Origin: Hippophae tibetana
Lineage: Eukaryota; Streptophyta; Magnoliopsida; Rosales; Elaeagnaceae
DNA: 64,000 bases
Direction: 5' to 3'
NCBI GenBank assembly: GCA_037013495.1
Contig: CM072811.1
Span: 40,191,452 to 40,255,451, forward strand
A program made the translations under genes and the position numbers. Under the pieces are notes generated by a model. That model did not search any database. It worked only from the letters and a program-made list of their open reading frames with translations, and was not told the origin of the DNA. Below are positions 1-11,923 of this stretch, piece by piece (positions within the stretch are counted from its first letter, which is position 1; each line of letters opens with the position of its first letter).

Positions 1-1386
1 TAAAGCATCATCCAGATGGGTCAATTGAGAGATATAAGGAACGATTGGTAGCTCGTGGTTTCTCTCAATAGTATAAACTAGACTATGATGAAACATTTAA
101 TCTGATGGAAAAACTTACAGTTGTACGAGTCCTACTTGTACTTGTAGCCAACATAGATTGGAATTTATGGTAAATGGATGTGAATAATGTGTTTCTTCAT
201 GAAAAATTGGATCAGGAGATCTACATTATCCAAGCAATGAGTTTTCAAAGCCAAGATCATCCTGAATATATGTGTAAGCTACGAAAAGCACTTTACGGAT
301 TGAAATAGGCACCGAGGGCATGGTATGGTAAGATTGTTGAATTTTTAACACAAAGTGATTATTCAGTAACACTTGCAGATTCCATCTTGTTTGTCAAAGC
401 CAATGAAAGAGAGCTAGCTATCGTACTAGTGTATGTAGATGATTTAATCATAACTGGTGATGATGAGGTAGAAATTCTTCGAACAAAGGAGAATTTATCA
501 ATTCGTTTCCAAATAAAGGAACTTGGATAGCTTAAGCACTTTCGTGGTCTAGAGGTTGACTGCACACAAGAAGGAATATTTCTTTGTCAACAAAAATATT
601 CCAAATTTTTTATGAAGAGGTTCAGAATGCTTGAATGCAAATCGATTTCGACGTCGATGGAACCAAATGCCAAAATGTGTGCATATGAAGGAAAAGATTT
701 GGAAGATGCGATAATGTATCGAAAATTGGTAGGCAATCTAATCTATTTAACCTTAACTCAACCTGACATTTCTTATGTAGTTAGTGTAATGAGTTGGTAC
801 ATGAAAAATCCAAAGAAGCCTCGTTTGGAAGCATTTCGACGAATATTGAGATATGTGAAAAGTACAATTGATTTTGGTCTTTTGTACAAGAAAGGTGGAG
901 ACGACAAGTTAGTTGATTACTACAATGCTGATTATGCATGAAATCATGACACCAGGAGATCAACAACTGGGTATGTGTTTAAGCTTGGTTTTGGAACAAT
1001 TTCTTGGTGTAGCAAGAGACAACCGACAATATCATTATCAACCACTGAAGCTGAGTATCAAGCAGCAAAAATAGCAGCTCAAGAGAGTACATGGTTGATA
1101 CAGCTAATGAATAATCTACAATAACCAATAGATTATGCAATTTTGTTATATTGTGACAATTCGTCTGGCAAAGAATCCAGTCTTTCATGAAAGAACTAAG
1201 CATATTGAAGTACATTATCGCTTTATCAGAGAAAAGGTTCTACAAGAAGAAATTGAGATGAGACAAATCAAGACAGATGATCAAGTTGCGAACTTGTTCA
1301 CAAAAAGCTTAAGCGTTGGTAAATTTAAAATGTTTCGACGTCAGCTTGACATAGTAAAAATAGTGAGGGTTGGTATTGAGGGGAAG
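1..1386 (+). pseudogene. Ty1/copia reverse transcriptase-RNase H remnant
   Basis: Translation in the + frame gives a copia RT: a 'RYKERLVARGFSQ' block near 30-70, the LYGLK block near 290-305, the catalytic '[12 protein letters not shown]' motif near 430-465, and an RNase H region from about 610 to 1350 with 'TKHIEVHYRFIRE'. The frame is broken by several stops (after FSQ, before MDV, in LYGLK-AP, and after KELG) and later frame changes, so it cannot encode a working polyprotein. The 5' part (gag, protease, integrase) lies outside the window or is lost. It ends directly at a polypurine tract and an LTR, which fits the 3' end of a copia element. Identification as copia is firm; the lineage is not resolved. 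Confidence 0.93.
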
Positions 1387-1831
1387 TGTTGAAAATCAAC
1401 ACCAATATAATAAATGAAGTGATTGAAGGATGTAGGAAAATAAATGGAGTGGTTGAAGGATGAATAAATAAGGTGGTTGAAGGATAAATAAATAGGGTGG
1501 TTGAAGGATGAGGAAAAAAAATGTGTGTAAATAATATTTGTATGACTAGAATTATTTCTTAGTTTTATATTTGTGTGATATAGATTGCATGGTGAGGACT
1601 ATAAATAGTCTACCTTGCATTTGGTTTAGTTATTCCATCAAATACAAATAAGTCTTTGTATTCTTAGTTTGAGTATGAATTGATAGCTTTTTTTTGAGTG
1701 TTTATATTTCCATTCAATTTGTGAGTTGCCTTTGAAATGTGTTATAGTAGGTATAATACAAGTAGTTTATTTACTTGTTTGGATCAAATATTAGTAAATT
1801 TAGAGTTGTATATTCTAAATTTTTCTCAACA
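1387..1831 (+). mobile_element. 3' LTR of the copia remnant
   Basis: The segment starts TGTTGA and ends TCAACA, a perfect short inverted terminus typical of copia LTRs. A purine-rich stretch GAGGGGAAG lies immediately before it, in the position of the polypurine tract. A TATA box (TATAAATA at about 1600-1607) lies mid-LTR, as expected for the U3/R border. A short repeated motif (GGTTGAAGGAT with variants) occurs several times at 1420-1510 in U3. The 5' LTR and target duplication cannot be checked because the element starts outside the window. Confidence 0.82.
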
Positions 1832-4325
1832 TATATAACTATGATTTTTTTTTAAAAATATTCTATATTAATTATTTTTTCGAGATTAAAATATTGTTAG
1901 AATTGAAAATGAAATAATTTACCATTTACTATTTATGTACATATACAATTATATTATCATTTCCAACAATTAATTCAACCCATATCTTTAATATGATAAA
2001 CTTAGTGTAAATGACTAATTTTGTAACTTATATTTATTTGACAAATCAAATAATTTGAAAAATGAATGTAATGCATTGCACCTGTTCTTTTTTATTAATA
2101 TTTTTAACAAAAGAAACACAAATATTAATAATATAATTAGTTAAATTATAAAAAAAATAAGATACCAATTAATAATATTAAAATATAAAGATATTAAATT
2201 GATTGAATAACTTTTGATGGATAAAAGAAAAAAATATTGAATAAAATAATAAAAAACTAAATTTATCAAACTAAAAGTAAGAAATTGGATAAATAATGGC
2301 TTATATATTATCATTTTCGAATTTAGATATTTATATGAGTTGGAAAAGATCTCCGACAGGATAAATTTTAATATTTATTTCGAACACAAAAGTTATCACG
2401 CGGGGAATCTAAAACCATACAAGTCACAAGCAAGTGCTCACCCTTTAATATGTTAGGCTAGATTAACAGTTGAAGGAAAGAATCTCCCACACTTATTAAT
2501 TGCCACTTTAATCATTGTGAAACCTAATCTTCAACTTAATTATTACCTAACCATAATTAACTAATCACTACTTCATAATCACATGGTATATGAGTTTTTT
2601 AATATTATAAGAAAATAAATATTTTTTATTAAATAATTAAGTCAGAAAATATATCTTTAGTCTAAATTATCTATCACTTTTAGAATTAGTTTAGATAACA
2701 ATATCAATGCAACTTAAATTATTATATATTATAATAATAATAATAATTTATTAATTATAATAGTTGTATAAAATAATAATGATATAATATGTATATAATA
2801 ATAAAAATAATTCTTCAGGATATCATTATCATTTATTTTTCCTTTTACTGCTGCATTAGTTTTGAAACAAAACTCAATAAATTGAAGTTCGAGTCTGAAG
2901 AAAAAAAAATAAACAATCAAATTTTTTTTAAAAAATAATTACAGTATATATACACTTATTGGGATTTGAAATAGAGACATTGTACTATTATAATTATCCA
3001 ATTGAAGAACATATATATCAGTGCATTACACAATATTTCCGGACAAAAATAAGCAGGATTTGGGTTGAGATTTTAATTAACTTGAATTGCATTACCAATT
3101 ATGCTACAAAGCGTGGGCAATCCTTAATTCACTATTAATATAAACTTATTGGTATTACCCTTTTATTAACTCTCGACCCTTGACCTTTACAAGTTTTGAT
3201 CTGTAAGTCCCTTTTACGTCAAGAAATCTCCATGTTACGTGAACTTCAATTTCTTTCAAACTTTCTGTTCAAATATTCCCAAAAAAAAAAAATAGAGAGA
3301 GAAACAAAAAAAATGTGACATCTTATTGCATAACCCAAATATCATAAATACAATTTATATATTAGAGTATTATTAATTTTTAGACCCATTATAATATATA
3401 GAAAAAAGTGTAATATGGTCCCTTCATAAGGCAATTAATATATATATATATATATATATATTATAAGATATTGGCTTTTCTAATATGTTGGTTCCTTGCA
3501 TTTTCCTCAAAACAGAATGTAGTCAATTTTTAATATTTTAAAATTTTCATAATTTTAATTTAATAGTTTTTTGTGAAACTCTTCCATTGGACGTTATAAT
3601 TGTACTCATGTGAACTCAGTACTTGATGTTATTTTTAACCCAATTATAGATTTATTGGATTTGGATTTGATTTATAAACAATTTTTTTTTTTAAACAAAG
3701 AGTGAATTAATATAAAAATCTAGAGCTTGATAAACACTTCCCATTTGAACCTCTATCACTTACCTAAAATGATTTTATTCGATAATCTAAAAAGAAGAAG
3801 AGTAAGAGAAATGCGTCACGAAAACATGGACGAATTTGCTCATAAACTTGGTACGTGAACCCACACCAGATTACTGTAAGTATGAATGATTTTGAGATTA
3901 AGTTTTTTTTTTTTTTTTTAATAATGGGTATTTTGTCTTCTCATTAAAGGCATGAAGGGAAAATTTATTGTATTTTAATACCATATGCGACATCATTCAT
4001 TTAGTTGGGGTTTGGTGAAGGAAAGTGACACGTTTATCTTTTGTTGTAACAATGGTCAATGTGGGCTTAAAACATGTGTTGTGATGCACACTATATTTTT
4101 TTGGTTTTTATTATGTGCTTTGGATTGTTGTAGTTGTTGAAAATATTGGTTTGTTATGAATGAATTGCTTGTGTGCATGTGTTACAACAAAAGCTTTGCT
4201 TGTGAGATTTACTAATAGATTGCATTCACGTATCACCCACCTCACTATTTGCTGTCAAAAGAACTAATGTTAAAGGTTGTGAAGATGCATACAATCCAAT
4301 AACAAAAGAGACTCAAATTATAAAT
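1832..4325. other. AT-rich intergenic DNA
   Basis: No supported gene. The stretch is strongly AT-rich with short homopolymers, an (AAT)n-like run near 2730-2752 and a (TA)n microsatellite at about 3438-3463. Short open frames here have random-looking composition and no recognisable motif. Confidence 0.7.
3438..3463. repeat. (TA)n microsatellite
   Basis: Uninterrupted alternating TA dinucleotides of about 13 copies in AT-rich intergenic DNA. Confidence 0.9.
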
Positions 4326-4329
4326 AAAT

Positions 4330-4790
4330 AAAAAATGATGATTCAAGGGTAAATGTGGTATGTGATTATGGACAATGTTCATGGATGTTGTATTTTAAAA
4401 AGCTAGACAAAAGGAGAGAGTGGCAAGTAATTAGAACATACTTGTTTGAGCACAATGAAAAGTGTTTAATTACTAATGAGAATCCATGGCATAATAACGC
4501 TTTCCTTGTGAACTATTTGGAAGATATATTTAGTGTTGTATGTTCTAAAGGTGAAGTGGACTGTATGTCAAGAAAAAAATAGAAATGAATTAGGTGCTGA
4601 AGTAGTTTCACAACCACAAATTTGGGAAGTTAGTAAACCCCCAAATAATAGGAAGAAAACTGATCTATACGAAATCATAGAAATAAATCAAAAAGATTGG
4701 GAAGTTAAGGAGATTCATCATGGCAATGACATGTAATAAAATGTGGTGTTGAGGGCACAACATCAAGACTTGTGCTGTTAGAAAAGCAAG
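4330..4790 (+). pseudogene. Mutator-like (MULE/MuDR) transposase deletion remnant
   Basis: The frame at 4355-4582 resembles the N-terminal zinc-binding part of MuDR-type transposases: a CDYGQCSW block, then WQV, then HNEKCL. A frame-shifted continuation reads VSKPPNNRKK, similar to the basic 'GRPKKNRRK' tail. A degenerate zinc knuckle follows at about 4728-4780 (C..C....GHNIKTC, with a stop and a frame slip inside). In MULE transposases these two zones flank several hundred residues holding the catalytic DDE domain. Here they lie almost next to each other, so the catalytic core has been deleted. Terminal inverted repeats were not found. Family assignment rests on motif memory only. Confidence 0.6.
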
Positions 4791-5620
4791 GTTTTAATCA
4801 GCTGACAAGGTAATATTTATTACCATTTCACTAATTATTATCCTGCTTTTATTTGTGATTAATTTTTTATAGTAATTATATGTTTTTAAAAAACATAACT
4901 CAATCACAAGTGATGGCACTAATCCTTGGCAAGCATCTAAATATCCTAATACACGGTACAATTACAGAATTTAATTTTCATACTATACTCTAATTATAAT
5001 CATATTGAATTGACATGTATTATCAAGCAGATTGGTGATAATACTGGACAATCTAATAACTCACAAATGCATCCTCCTAATATTACTTATTATATTTATT
5101 ATTTTTGAATCACACCGAGGAAGCAAAGACCAAGTGGTAATTAGAATTGATGAGTTCAAAACTGGAGTCAGGGTACAGACTCTTTAAAACTTGCAGGCAA
5201 TGAAAATAGAAACCATAGATAAATAATTATTCTTATTTATCTTTATTTTTAATTGAAACACATGAAATTAATATCTATATTTAGGTTACTGTACATATTT
5301 TGGTCGATTTTAACAGCAATAATATATCTGAATTATCCAATTTATTAAGATTATTGTTGAAATTGATTCAAATGTATAAAAGTAATCTAAATAGTAGTAT
5401 TCCGAGTAGTTGAGTAGTTGAGCAGTTGAGTAGTTGGTCACAGTTGGTCCATAACTTTCATCACTCCATCACCCACGTTTTGTAGCCCCTTAACTGCACG
5501 TCCATTTTCTCTTTGATGGACAGAGCACTTGAGACGTGCTTATATATTTCAGTTTGGTCCCTAAACATGCCCTGTGTATTGATGTGTATTGAAAACTGAG
5601 AGAAAATTCAATTAATCTAG
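4791..5620. other. Intergenic DNA with a dispersed-repeat copy
   Basis: No gene is supported. It holds one copy of a repeat of about 62 bp (5341-5402) that recurs at 9473-9535, followed at 5405-5437 by a small tandem run of the decamer-like unit TTGAGTAG/GTTGAGCA. Confidence 0.6.
5341..5402 (+). repeat. Dispersed repeat, copy 1
   Basis: Shares a long block with 9473-9535, including ATTGATTCAAATGTATA followed by AATCTAAATAGT, with a few substitutions. Both lie in AT-rich DNA and neither is coding. Probably a remnant of the same transposable-element family; the family is unknown. Confidence 0.75.
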
Positions 5621-6143
5621 TGTAATATCATGAATTCACAAAAAATAATTTATATATATTAAAAGATTAGTAGAAAAGATTACCACATCGACACCCGAGT
5701 GATATAATAATAACAGTATCCCTTCAAAATCATATTAGCAATGTATTCATCTTTTGTCTATAAATATGAAGCTATCTAGAATCAAGCGGGTATTTTTAAT
5801 GCTATAATTAACTTTAAATATGAAGTCAAGTGTAACTCTGATTTGTTACTTAGGTTGGTTGAGTTTTGGTACCCATAAACTTATGGAACAACTATTTTTT
5901 GCCCAACCAACCTAAGTAAAAAATCGGAGTTACACTTGACTTTATATTTACAGCTCATTATAGCATTAAAAATATCAGTTTGATTCTAGATAGTTTTATA
6001 TTTATAGACAAAAGATTAATATAGTGCTAATATGATTTCAAAGGGATAAGGTTATTATTATATTACTCGGGTATCAATGTGGTAATCTTTTTTATTAATA
6101 TTTTAACATATATAAGTTATTTTTGTGAATTCATAATATTACA
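5621..6143. mobile_element. Foldback (long inverted-repeat) element
   Basis: Two arms of about 240 bp (5621-5861 and 5904-6143) are imperfect reverse complements separated by a loop of about 42 bp. Outer ends pair TGTAATATCATGA with TCATAATATTACA. Inner ends pair TTAGGTTGGTTG with CAACCAACCTAA. The two arms match along nearly all their length with scattered mismatches. There is no coding capacity. A transcript through it would form a hairpin of about 240 bp, a typical source of small RNA. A clear target-site duplication was not identified, so the superfamily is open. Confidence 0.85.
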
Positions 6144-6760
6144 TTCTTATTTTGAATTTAATTATATATATTTCTTTGCTTGGAACAAGTGGGGCTATGA
6201 TATGCATATTTTTGATGATTTATAAGAAGAATAGACAGAACACTTTGTTCAAATTATAACATCAGAAGAAAAATATGATGATCTTAAATAACATAGGACA
6301 ACACCATTGTAATATTCATAATGCTCTAATTTTTCCATTTCTATGTCTCTGAAGTTTAGACTACTTGTTTGATGGATGTTTACGTGCTCATATATTTAGG
6401 GGAATGAATTTTTATATGGACCAACTGTTTTTTTTTTTCAATTTCCTTTTCATTATGCTAGTGATTTTAAGCCAACCAAGCTTGCTCTCCTTAAAATAAA
6501 GTGAGAATATCACAAAATCCATGACACTTTGACAACATCATTTTATTTGTAATTTAAGTTAAATATATATGTATTGTATATAAATAATTTTTTTGTAATA
6601 AATTTAATTATCAAGTAATTAATTATATTTAATTTTTCAATTATTTGCAATATTATTTAAACTTTGTTAAATAGATTTTGGTTTTTTTTGTTATATGTGA
6701 TTGAATACAGGTTATTAGTAGAGTAAAAATGAGTAAAATATATATATATATAAATATTTT
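6144..6760. other. AT-rich intergenic DNA
   Basis: No gene supported; homopolymer tracts and a short (TA)n near 6738-6752. Confidence 0.6.
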
Positions 6761-6842
6761 AAAGTCGGTTCAATGCGTGAAACGACTTTAAATTTTAAGT
6801 CAGTTCAATGAACTGACTTTAATGCTAGATTTTGTAGTAGTG
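6761..6842 (+). mobile_element. CACTA-type transposon terminus
   Basis: The right edge ends in TTTGTAGTAGTG, whose reverse complement CACTACTACAAA is the classic CACTA (En/Spm) terminal motif. Just inside are two subterminal units, each an inverted pair built on AAAGTCGGTTCAATG and AGTCAGTTCAATGAACTGACTT. This is the usual layout of transposase-binding subterminal repeats. The opposite end was not found, so this may be a truncated copy. Confidence 0.68.
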
Positions 6843-7387
6843 CATACATGCAATCTTAAGATAAATAATATTTACACATTTGGAATTAAATTAATATTGC
6901 TTATAGTTTTATACAATAATTGAGCCTAAGGATTTGGTTAATTTTTAAGTGATTCATATAGTTTAATTTATTAAGAAGTAGTCACAGCATCTTTAATTAA
7001 TTAAAACTATAATAAGGTTTATTTAGGATCACATTTAGAAAATAAACATTAATTGTGATGAATCATTTGTGATATAATAAATCTTATCTTACAAGAATTT
7101 CTATTATATTTTTGTGTGATTACTTAGGATAGAATATCAAGTTATATTTTCTAATTTACCCACAGGGATTAGGAAAAGTAATATAATTTGATAATTTTAT
7201 TGTAAAGTTAGGATGAATCTAGTTGAATTAAAAATTTAGCCCACATGCAAGTTTTATGCCATTAGATTCATATTTGTTCCATGATTTTACATTGGTAGAA
7301 CATGTCATATTATAGCTTCAAATTTAGTAACATGAGTATAAATATTTAATTTATTGGAGCAATTCAACCTATTAATTATTCTTTTAT
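6843..7387. other. AT-rich intergenic DNA upstream of the copia remnant
   Basis: No gene, and no LTR or primer site could be recognised before the copia gag-like start at about 7388. Confidence 0.55.
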
Positions 7388-9300
7388 GAAATGTGATGTT
7401 CTCGAGTTCAAAGGGGACAACTACAAGGTCTGGAAGGAAAGAGTTCTCCTTCACTTGGGATGGATGGACATAGATTATTCCATTAGGAAATAGGGCCCTC
7501 TGTATTAGCTGAAACTAACTCTCCAGATGCAGTTGTACTTTATGATAAGTGGGAGTGATCTAATCGTCTCTCTGTTATATTCATAAAGACAAAAATATAT
7601 GTTGGTATTAAGACCTCCGACAAGCAATATAACAAGGTCCAAGACTTATTAAAGGCTATGATGAACAGTTCGTCACTTCAAACAAAGAAATGGTAAGCAC
7701 CCTCATCCTATAGTTTTTGTCTCTAAGGCTTACCAGCATTAGAAGTGTGCGTGATCATATCATGCACATAAGGGATATTGCGGCCCAATTGAAAACATTG
7801 GAGGTTAAGATGTCATAGGCCTTCTTGGTTCACTACATCCTTGGTACCTTACCTCAATAGTATGACCCTTTTAAGATATCATATAACACACATAAGGACA
7901 AATGATCGATCAATGAGTTGTTAACCATGTGTGTTCAGGAAGAGGGCATGTTGCTTATGAAGGAAAAGGAAAATATGAACTTCATATCTTTGAAAAGAAT
8001 AACAAAAGGGATCAAGCTAGGGACAAGGGGAAGGGAAATATCCTTCCTCAAAAGAACATTAAGAAGGAGATTGTATGCTGCTTTTGCAAGAAGAAGAGGC
8101 ACGTTAAGAAACAATGCTCCAAGTTCATGAAATGGCTTGATATGAAAGGTACTCAACTTTCATTTGTTCGTTATGAATCCAATATGACTGATGTTAATCA
8201 TAACACATGGTGGATTGATTTTTATTCTACAATCCATGTTATCAATTCATTGCAAGACTTGCGAGACTTGTGGAAACCAGTGGGAAATGAGTGTAGCGTC
8301 TATTCAGGAAATAAGTTGCCCTCACATGTGGAGGCCATTGGAACGTGCAATTTTTTTTAAGTTGTGGTTTCATTTTAAATTTGAAAAAGACATTTTATAT
8401 TCCTAATTTTTCTAGGAATTTAATTTCAATATTCAGGCTTGTATCAGATGGTTATTCATTTAACTTTTCAGACTATAGTTTTAATTTATTTTATAAATAT
8501 GATTTTATTGGATATGGTACTTTGTCTTATGGTCTTTTCTCCTTAATGTGAAAAATGGTTACAACTATACAACTATGCACGTTCATGAAAATATTGGTAC
8601 TAAATGATGTGTTGTAAACGAAGACTCTTCTATGTTATGGCATCAAATATTGGGACATATCTCCATTGAGAGAATTAAAAGATTAGTAAATGATGGGGTA
8701 CTTAGTACTCTAGATTTTAGTGGCTTTGAGACTTGTATAGACTACATTAAGGGCAAGCATACTAACAAGCCAAAGAAGGTTGCCCAGGGAAGCTTTAAAT
8801 TATTGGAAATCATACACACAAATATTTGTAGTCTAAATATGGATGTATACCGTGATAAGTACTTTGTCTCTTTCATAGATGACGATATATGTGTCTCTAC
8901 TTGCTTAATAGTAAGAATGAAGCACTAAATGCTTTTAAGGTGTAGTTGAAGTAGAGAAACAATACACAAGCAAATTAAGATCGTGAGATTGGATAGAGGT
9001 ATAGAGTACTATGGTAGATACATTGAGAATGGACAAACAAGTGGTCCATTTGTAAGGTTTCTTCAAGAGAATGAGATTGTTGTCCAATACAGTTTACTAG
9101 GCTCTCCATACCAGAATGGAGTAACTGAAAGGAGAAACCGATCATTATTGGACACGGTGCGAAGCATGCTTGCTAGCACCAAACTTCCTGAGTCTTTGTG
9201 GACTAAAGATCTTAAGACGACTGTGTACATATTGAACCGAGTTCCAACCAAGGTTGTGGGTAATTTTGACATCCTAATAGTAGAAAAATCTTACTTATAA
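7388..9300 (+). pseudogene. Truncated Ty1/copia gag-protease-integrase
   Basis: The order fits a copia polyprotein. There is a gag-like start (FKGDNYKVWKERV near 7410) and a zinc knuckle CCFCKKKRHVKKQC near 8075-8115. The damaged protease region follows (WWIDFYSTIHVIN, where the usual D-S-G is changed). A pre-integrase block WHQILGHISIERIK starts at about 8638, and integrase segments follow, including GSPYQNGVTERRNR near 9100-9140. There are many stops and frame changes. The sequence stops just after the integrase motif ILNRVPTKV, and no RT or RNase H follows. No LTR is visible on either side, so the element was cut down by deletion. Confidence 0.9.
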
Positions 9301-9472
9301 CATATTGTATATTCTATTTAATATCAATTATTAATCTTATCCGTACTTTTAACACACTTTTTTTTTATAAAAATAAAAAATAAAAATAACTTTATTTAAA
9401 AAAAATCTTACATGTCATATATTATATATTTTATTTAATATCAATTATTAATATTATCTCTATTCTATCTAA

Positions 9473-9535
9473 TTTATTGAGATTATTATTAAAATTGATT
9501 CAAATGTATACAAATAATCTAAATAGTGGTATTTC
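9473..9535 (+). repeat. Dispersed repeat, copy 2
   Basis: Second copy of the block at 5341-5402 in the same orientation, matching through TTGATTCAAATGTATA and AATCTAAATAGTGGTATT. Confidence 0.75.
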
Positions 9536-10001
9536 GTGCGTCTCAATTGAATATAAAGATTAAAAAAATACCAAAATAAGAATAAGTAATACTTCACATG
9601 TAATAATTTTTATTTGTTTTTTTTAATTATAAAATATTGGAAAAAGAGTAAAGATAATAAAATATGGCAAGAGTGATCCCTAAAATTTACAAAAAGCCAA
9701 ATGATATATCAGCTGGCAATTGAAACAAGGTAGAGAAGAACAATGTTGGCAAAAGCAAACTAGAAGCAAGCAAAAGCAAACTAGAAGCATATTACTGCAT
9801 GCGTATGAGTTGTTTTATTTTTCTTGTAACTTCAGATCTCTTAAACTTCTTTTTTAATCAGTAGAAAAATAAAGAAAATATTTATTTATTTAGAGGTTTG
9901 TCAGAGATTTGTTAAGTTACATTAGAAAACAAAATGATGCACTTTCCCAGCTTTCTTTGGCATGGAATGGATGGATCCTTTTTAGCCCTAATGGAACGCA
10001 A

Positions 10002-10004
<3 letters not shown>

Positions 10005-10032
<28 letters not shown>
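10005..10032. repeat. (TC)14 microsatellite
   Basis: Perfect TC dinucleotide run. Confidence 0.95.
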
Positions 10033-10572
10033 ATGGGTCAACTAATTGCCGAATAGAAAGCGTTCGTAAAACTTGTAAGATTGTAACTTAAAACAAGAGG
10101 ATCACAAGGAAGTTTTAAAAATGAAACTTTTTTTTTTAATTTAATTTATTTTATTTTATAAGCTCTTTAAAAATGAAACATATATAATAATAATAATAAT
10201 AATGGGCACGAACCCATGACCAAAAATTATTTTTTTTTAAATTTAAATTAAAAATTGAAGATACACAAGATATTTCATGAAAAAAGATGTATAAAAAACT
10301 TAATTATATAATCAATTATAATAGGCAGATGTATTACTGCATGAACAAAACTATTAGTTCAATTCGATAAAAAACTGATTAGAATATAAAAAACTCATCT
10401 AAATAAATTAAATATGATAGAATTTATGCAACAAAAAGTATTGAGATAATTGGCTGACTGCCACTAGAAATAATATTTTCTTATATGTTGTTAATAGTTA
10501 GTATCTTAATATTACGTGTAAGATAATAATTTTATAATAGCTTGAGTTTTTAAGAAAATTATTTGTTAACTA

Positions 10573-10900
10573 TGTTAGAAAATTACGCAAATTTTCGATA
10601 AATTAGATTTATGATAAAGCAAAATAGACAAAATAACACACACATTTGATATCGGAGTTTGACTAATTTTGCTTACGTCTCCGGACCTACTGTAGATCTT
10701 TTTATTAAAAGAGGAGAAATTACACAAGGTGTTTACAACACTCACAACCCACAATCCAATTACACCCAAGAAAATTACTCTCAATTTTCTCTCACAAAAG
10801 TTTTTCTCTCAATTGGAATGAACACTTTGGATAATTAATTCATTACAATTACACATCTATTTATAGGAAAATTCACTCTTTGAATTAAGCTTCTTGTTTT
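10573..10900 (-). mobile_element. Copia-type LTR fragment, minus orientation
   Basis: Read on the - strand this looks like the promoter-to-3'-end part of an LTR. CCTATAAATAG (TATA box) lies near 10858-10868, followed by an AATAAA-like CTTTTAATAAAAAG. The 3' end reads AATTTGCGTAATTTTCTAACA. The same LTR end recurs at 11931-12001 (- strand) and, in + orientation, at 12224-12292. The coding fragment next to it is on the + strand, opposite to this LTR, so the locus is rearranged. The 5' part of U3 is missing or unrecognised. Confidence 0.62.
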
Positions 10901-10929
10901 GCTTCATGAATTACTCCATGTTTTGAACG

Positions 10930-11923
10930 TGGCAGAACAGACTACCGAGGTAGATCAAAGGACAGGAGGTCCAAATCCAGGAATCCTAATATTTCCCATA
11001 GCTCAAAGACTATCAAGTGTTGGAATTCTAGAAGAACCAGGCATTACAAAAATCAGTGCAAGAGTGCACCAAATGACAAACAAGTGAAGGCAGAGGCAAA
11101 TGTTACTTCCACCTCAAGAGGAGATGATGCATTGATATGCTCTTTGGAGAGCAACGAAGAATCTTGGGTGTTAGACTCTGGAGCATCATTCCATGTTACT
11201 TCACAGAAAGAATTCTTCGAAAAATATGTCCCCGGAAACCTTGGAAATGTATAACTTGGTGATGATCAACCGTGTGCTATTATTGGAAAAGGTGTAGTAA
11301 AGATTAAGTTGAACGGGTCTGTTTGGGAACTGAAGGATGTCAGGCGTATTCCCGACCTAAGAAAGAACTTAATCTTAGTAGGGCAATTGGCTAGTGAAGG
11401 CTACACTACGATCTTCCACGGTGATGATTGGAAGATTTCAAAGGGTGCAATGATGGTTGCTCGAGGTAAAAAGAGTGGCACTTTTTACATGACAGTAGGG
11501 GCACGTTGTTCAATTGCAGTTGTAGCAGGCAATGAATCACCAAATCTGTGGCACCAGAGACTAGGCCACATGAGTGAGAAGAGGATGAAGATTATGAACT
11601 CAAATGGAAAAATTCCAGGTTTACAGTCTGCGGAGATAGACATGTGCGAAGATTGCATACTTGGAAAGCAAAAGAGAGTTAGCTTTCAGACAAGTGCCAG
11701 AACCCCAAAAAAGGAAAGGTTAGAGCTTATCCACTATGATATTTGGGGACCAACAACTGTCTCATCCATTGGTGGGAAACACTACTTCGTGACTTTCATT
11801 GATGATCACTCTCGGAATGTATGAGTTTACTTTCTAAAGTATAAGTCTAAAGTATTTAAGGCTTTCAGAAGATGGAAAGCTATGGTGGAAAATGAGACAG
11901 GTTTGAAGATCAAAAAGTTATGA
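10930..11923 (+). pseudogene. Ty1/copia gag C-terminus, protease and integrase fragment
   Basis: Continuous copia homology: a basic SKSRNP-type stretch, a damaged zinc knuckle (C-W-N-S...H-Y-K-N-Q-C from 11019, second Cys changed to Ser), and a protease with intact WVLDSGASFHVT near 11165-11200. The pre-integrase block LWHQRLGHMSEKRMK and an integrase start DIWGPTTVSSIGGKHYFVTF follow. One stop follows NLGNV and another follows SRNV. The open part at 11309-11824 spans 171 codons. Homology ends at about 11920, where it runs into an LTR end on the opposite strand. RT and RNase H are missing. Confidence 0.9.

Larger units (their letters stand above)
9301..10572. other. AT-rich intergenic DNA with repeats
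   Basis: No gene. Two short direct copies of TATTTAATATCAATTATTAAT occur at about 9315-9335 and 9432-9452. The dispersed repeat recurs at 9473-9535. A (TC)14 tract lies at 10005-10032 and an (ATA)n tract near 10183-10204. Confidence 0.65.

Noticed and set aside
2565..2580. CACTACTTCATAATC considered as the left end of the CACTA element ending at 6842
   Set aside because: Only the first seven bases agree with the terminus, and the subterminal units do not follow.
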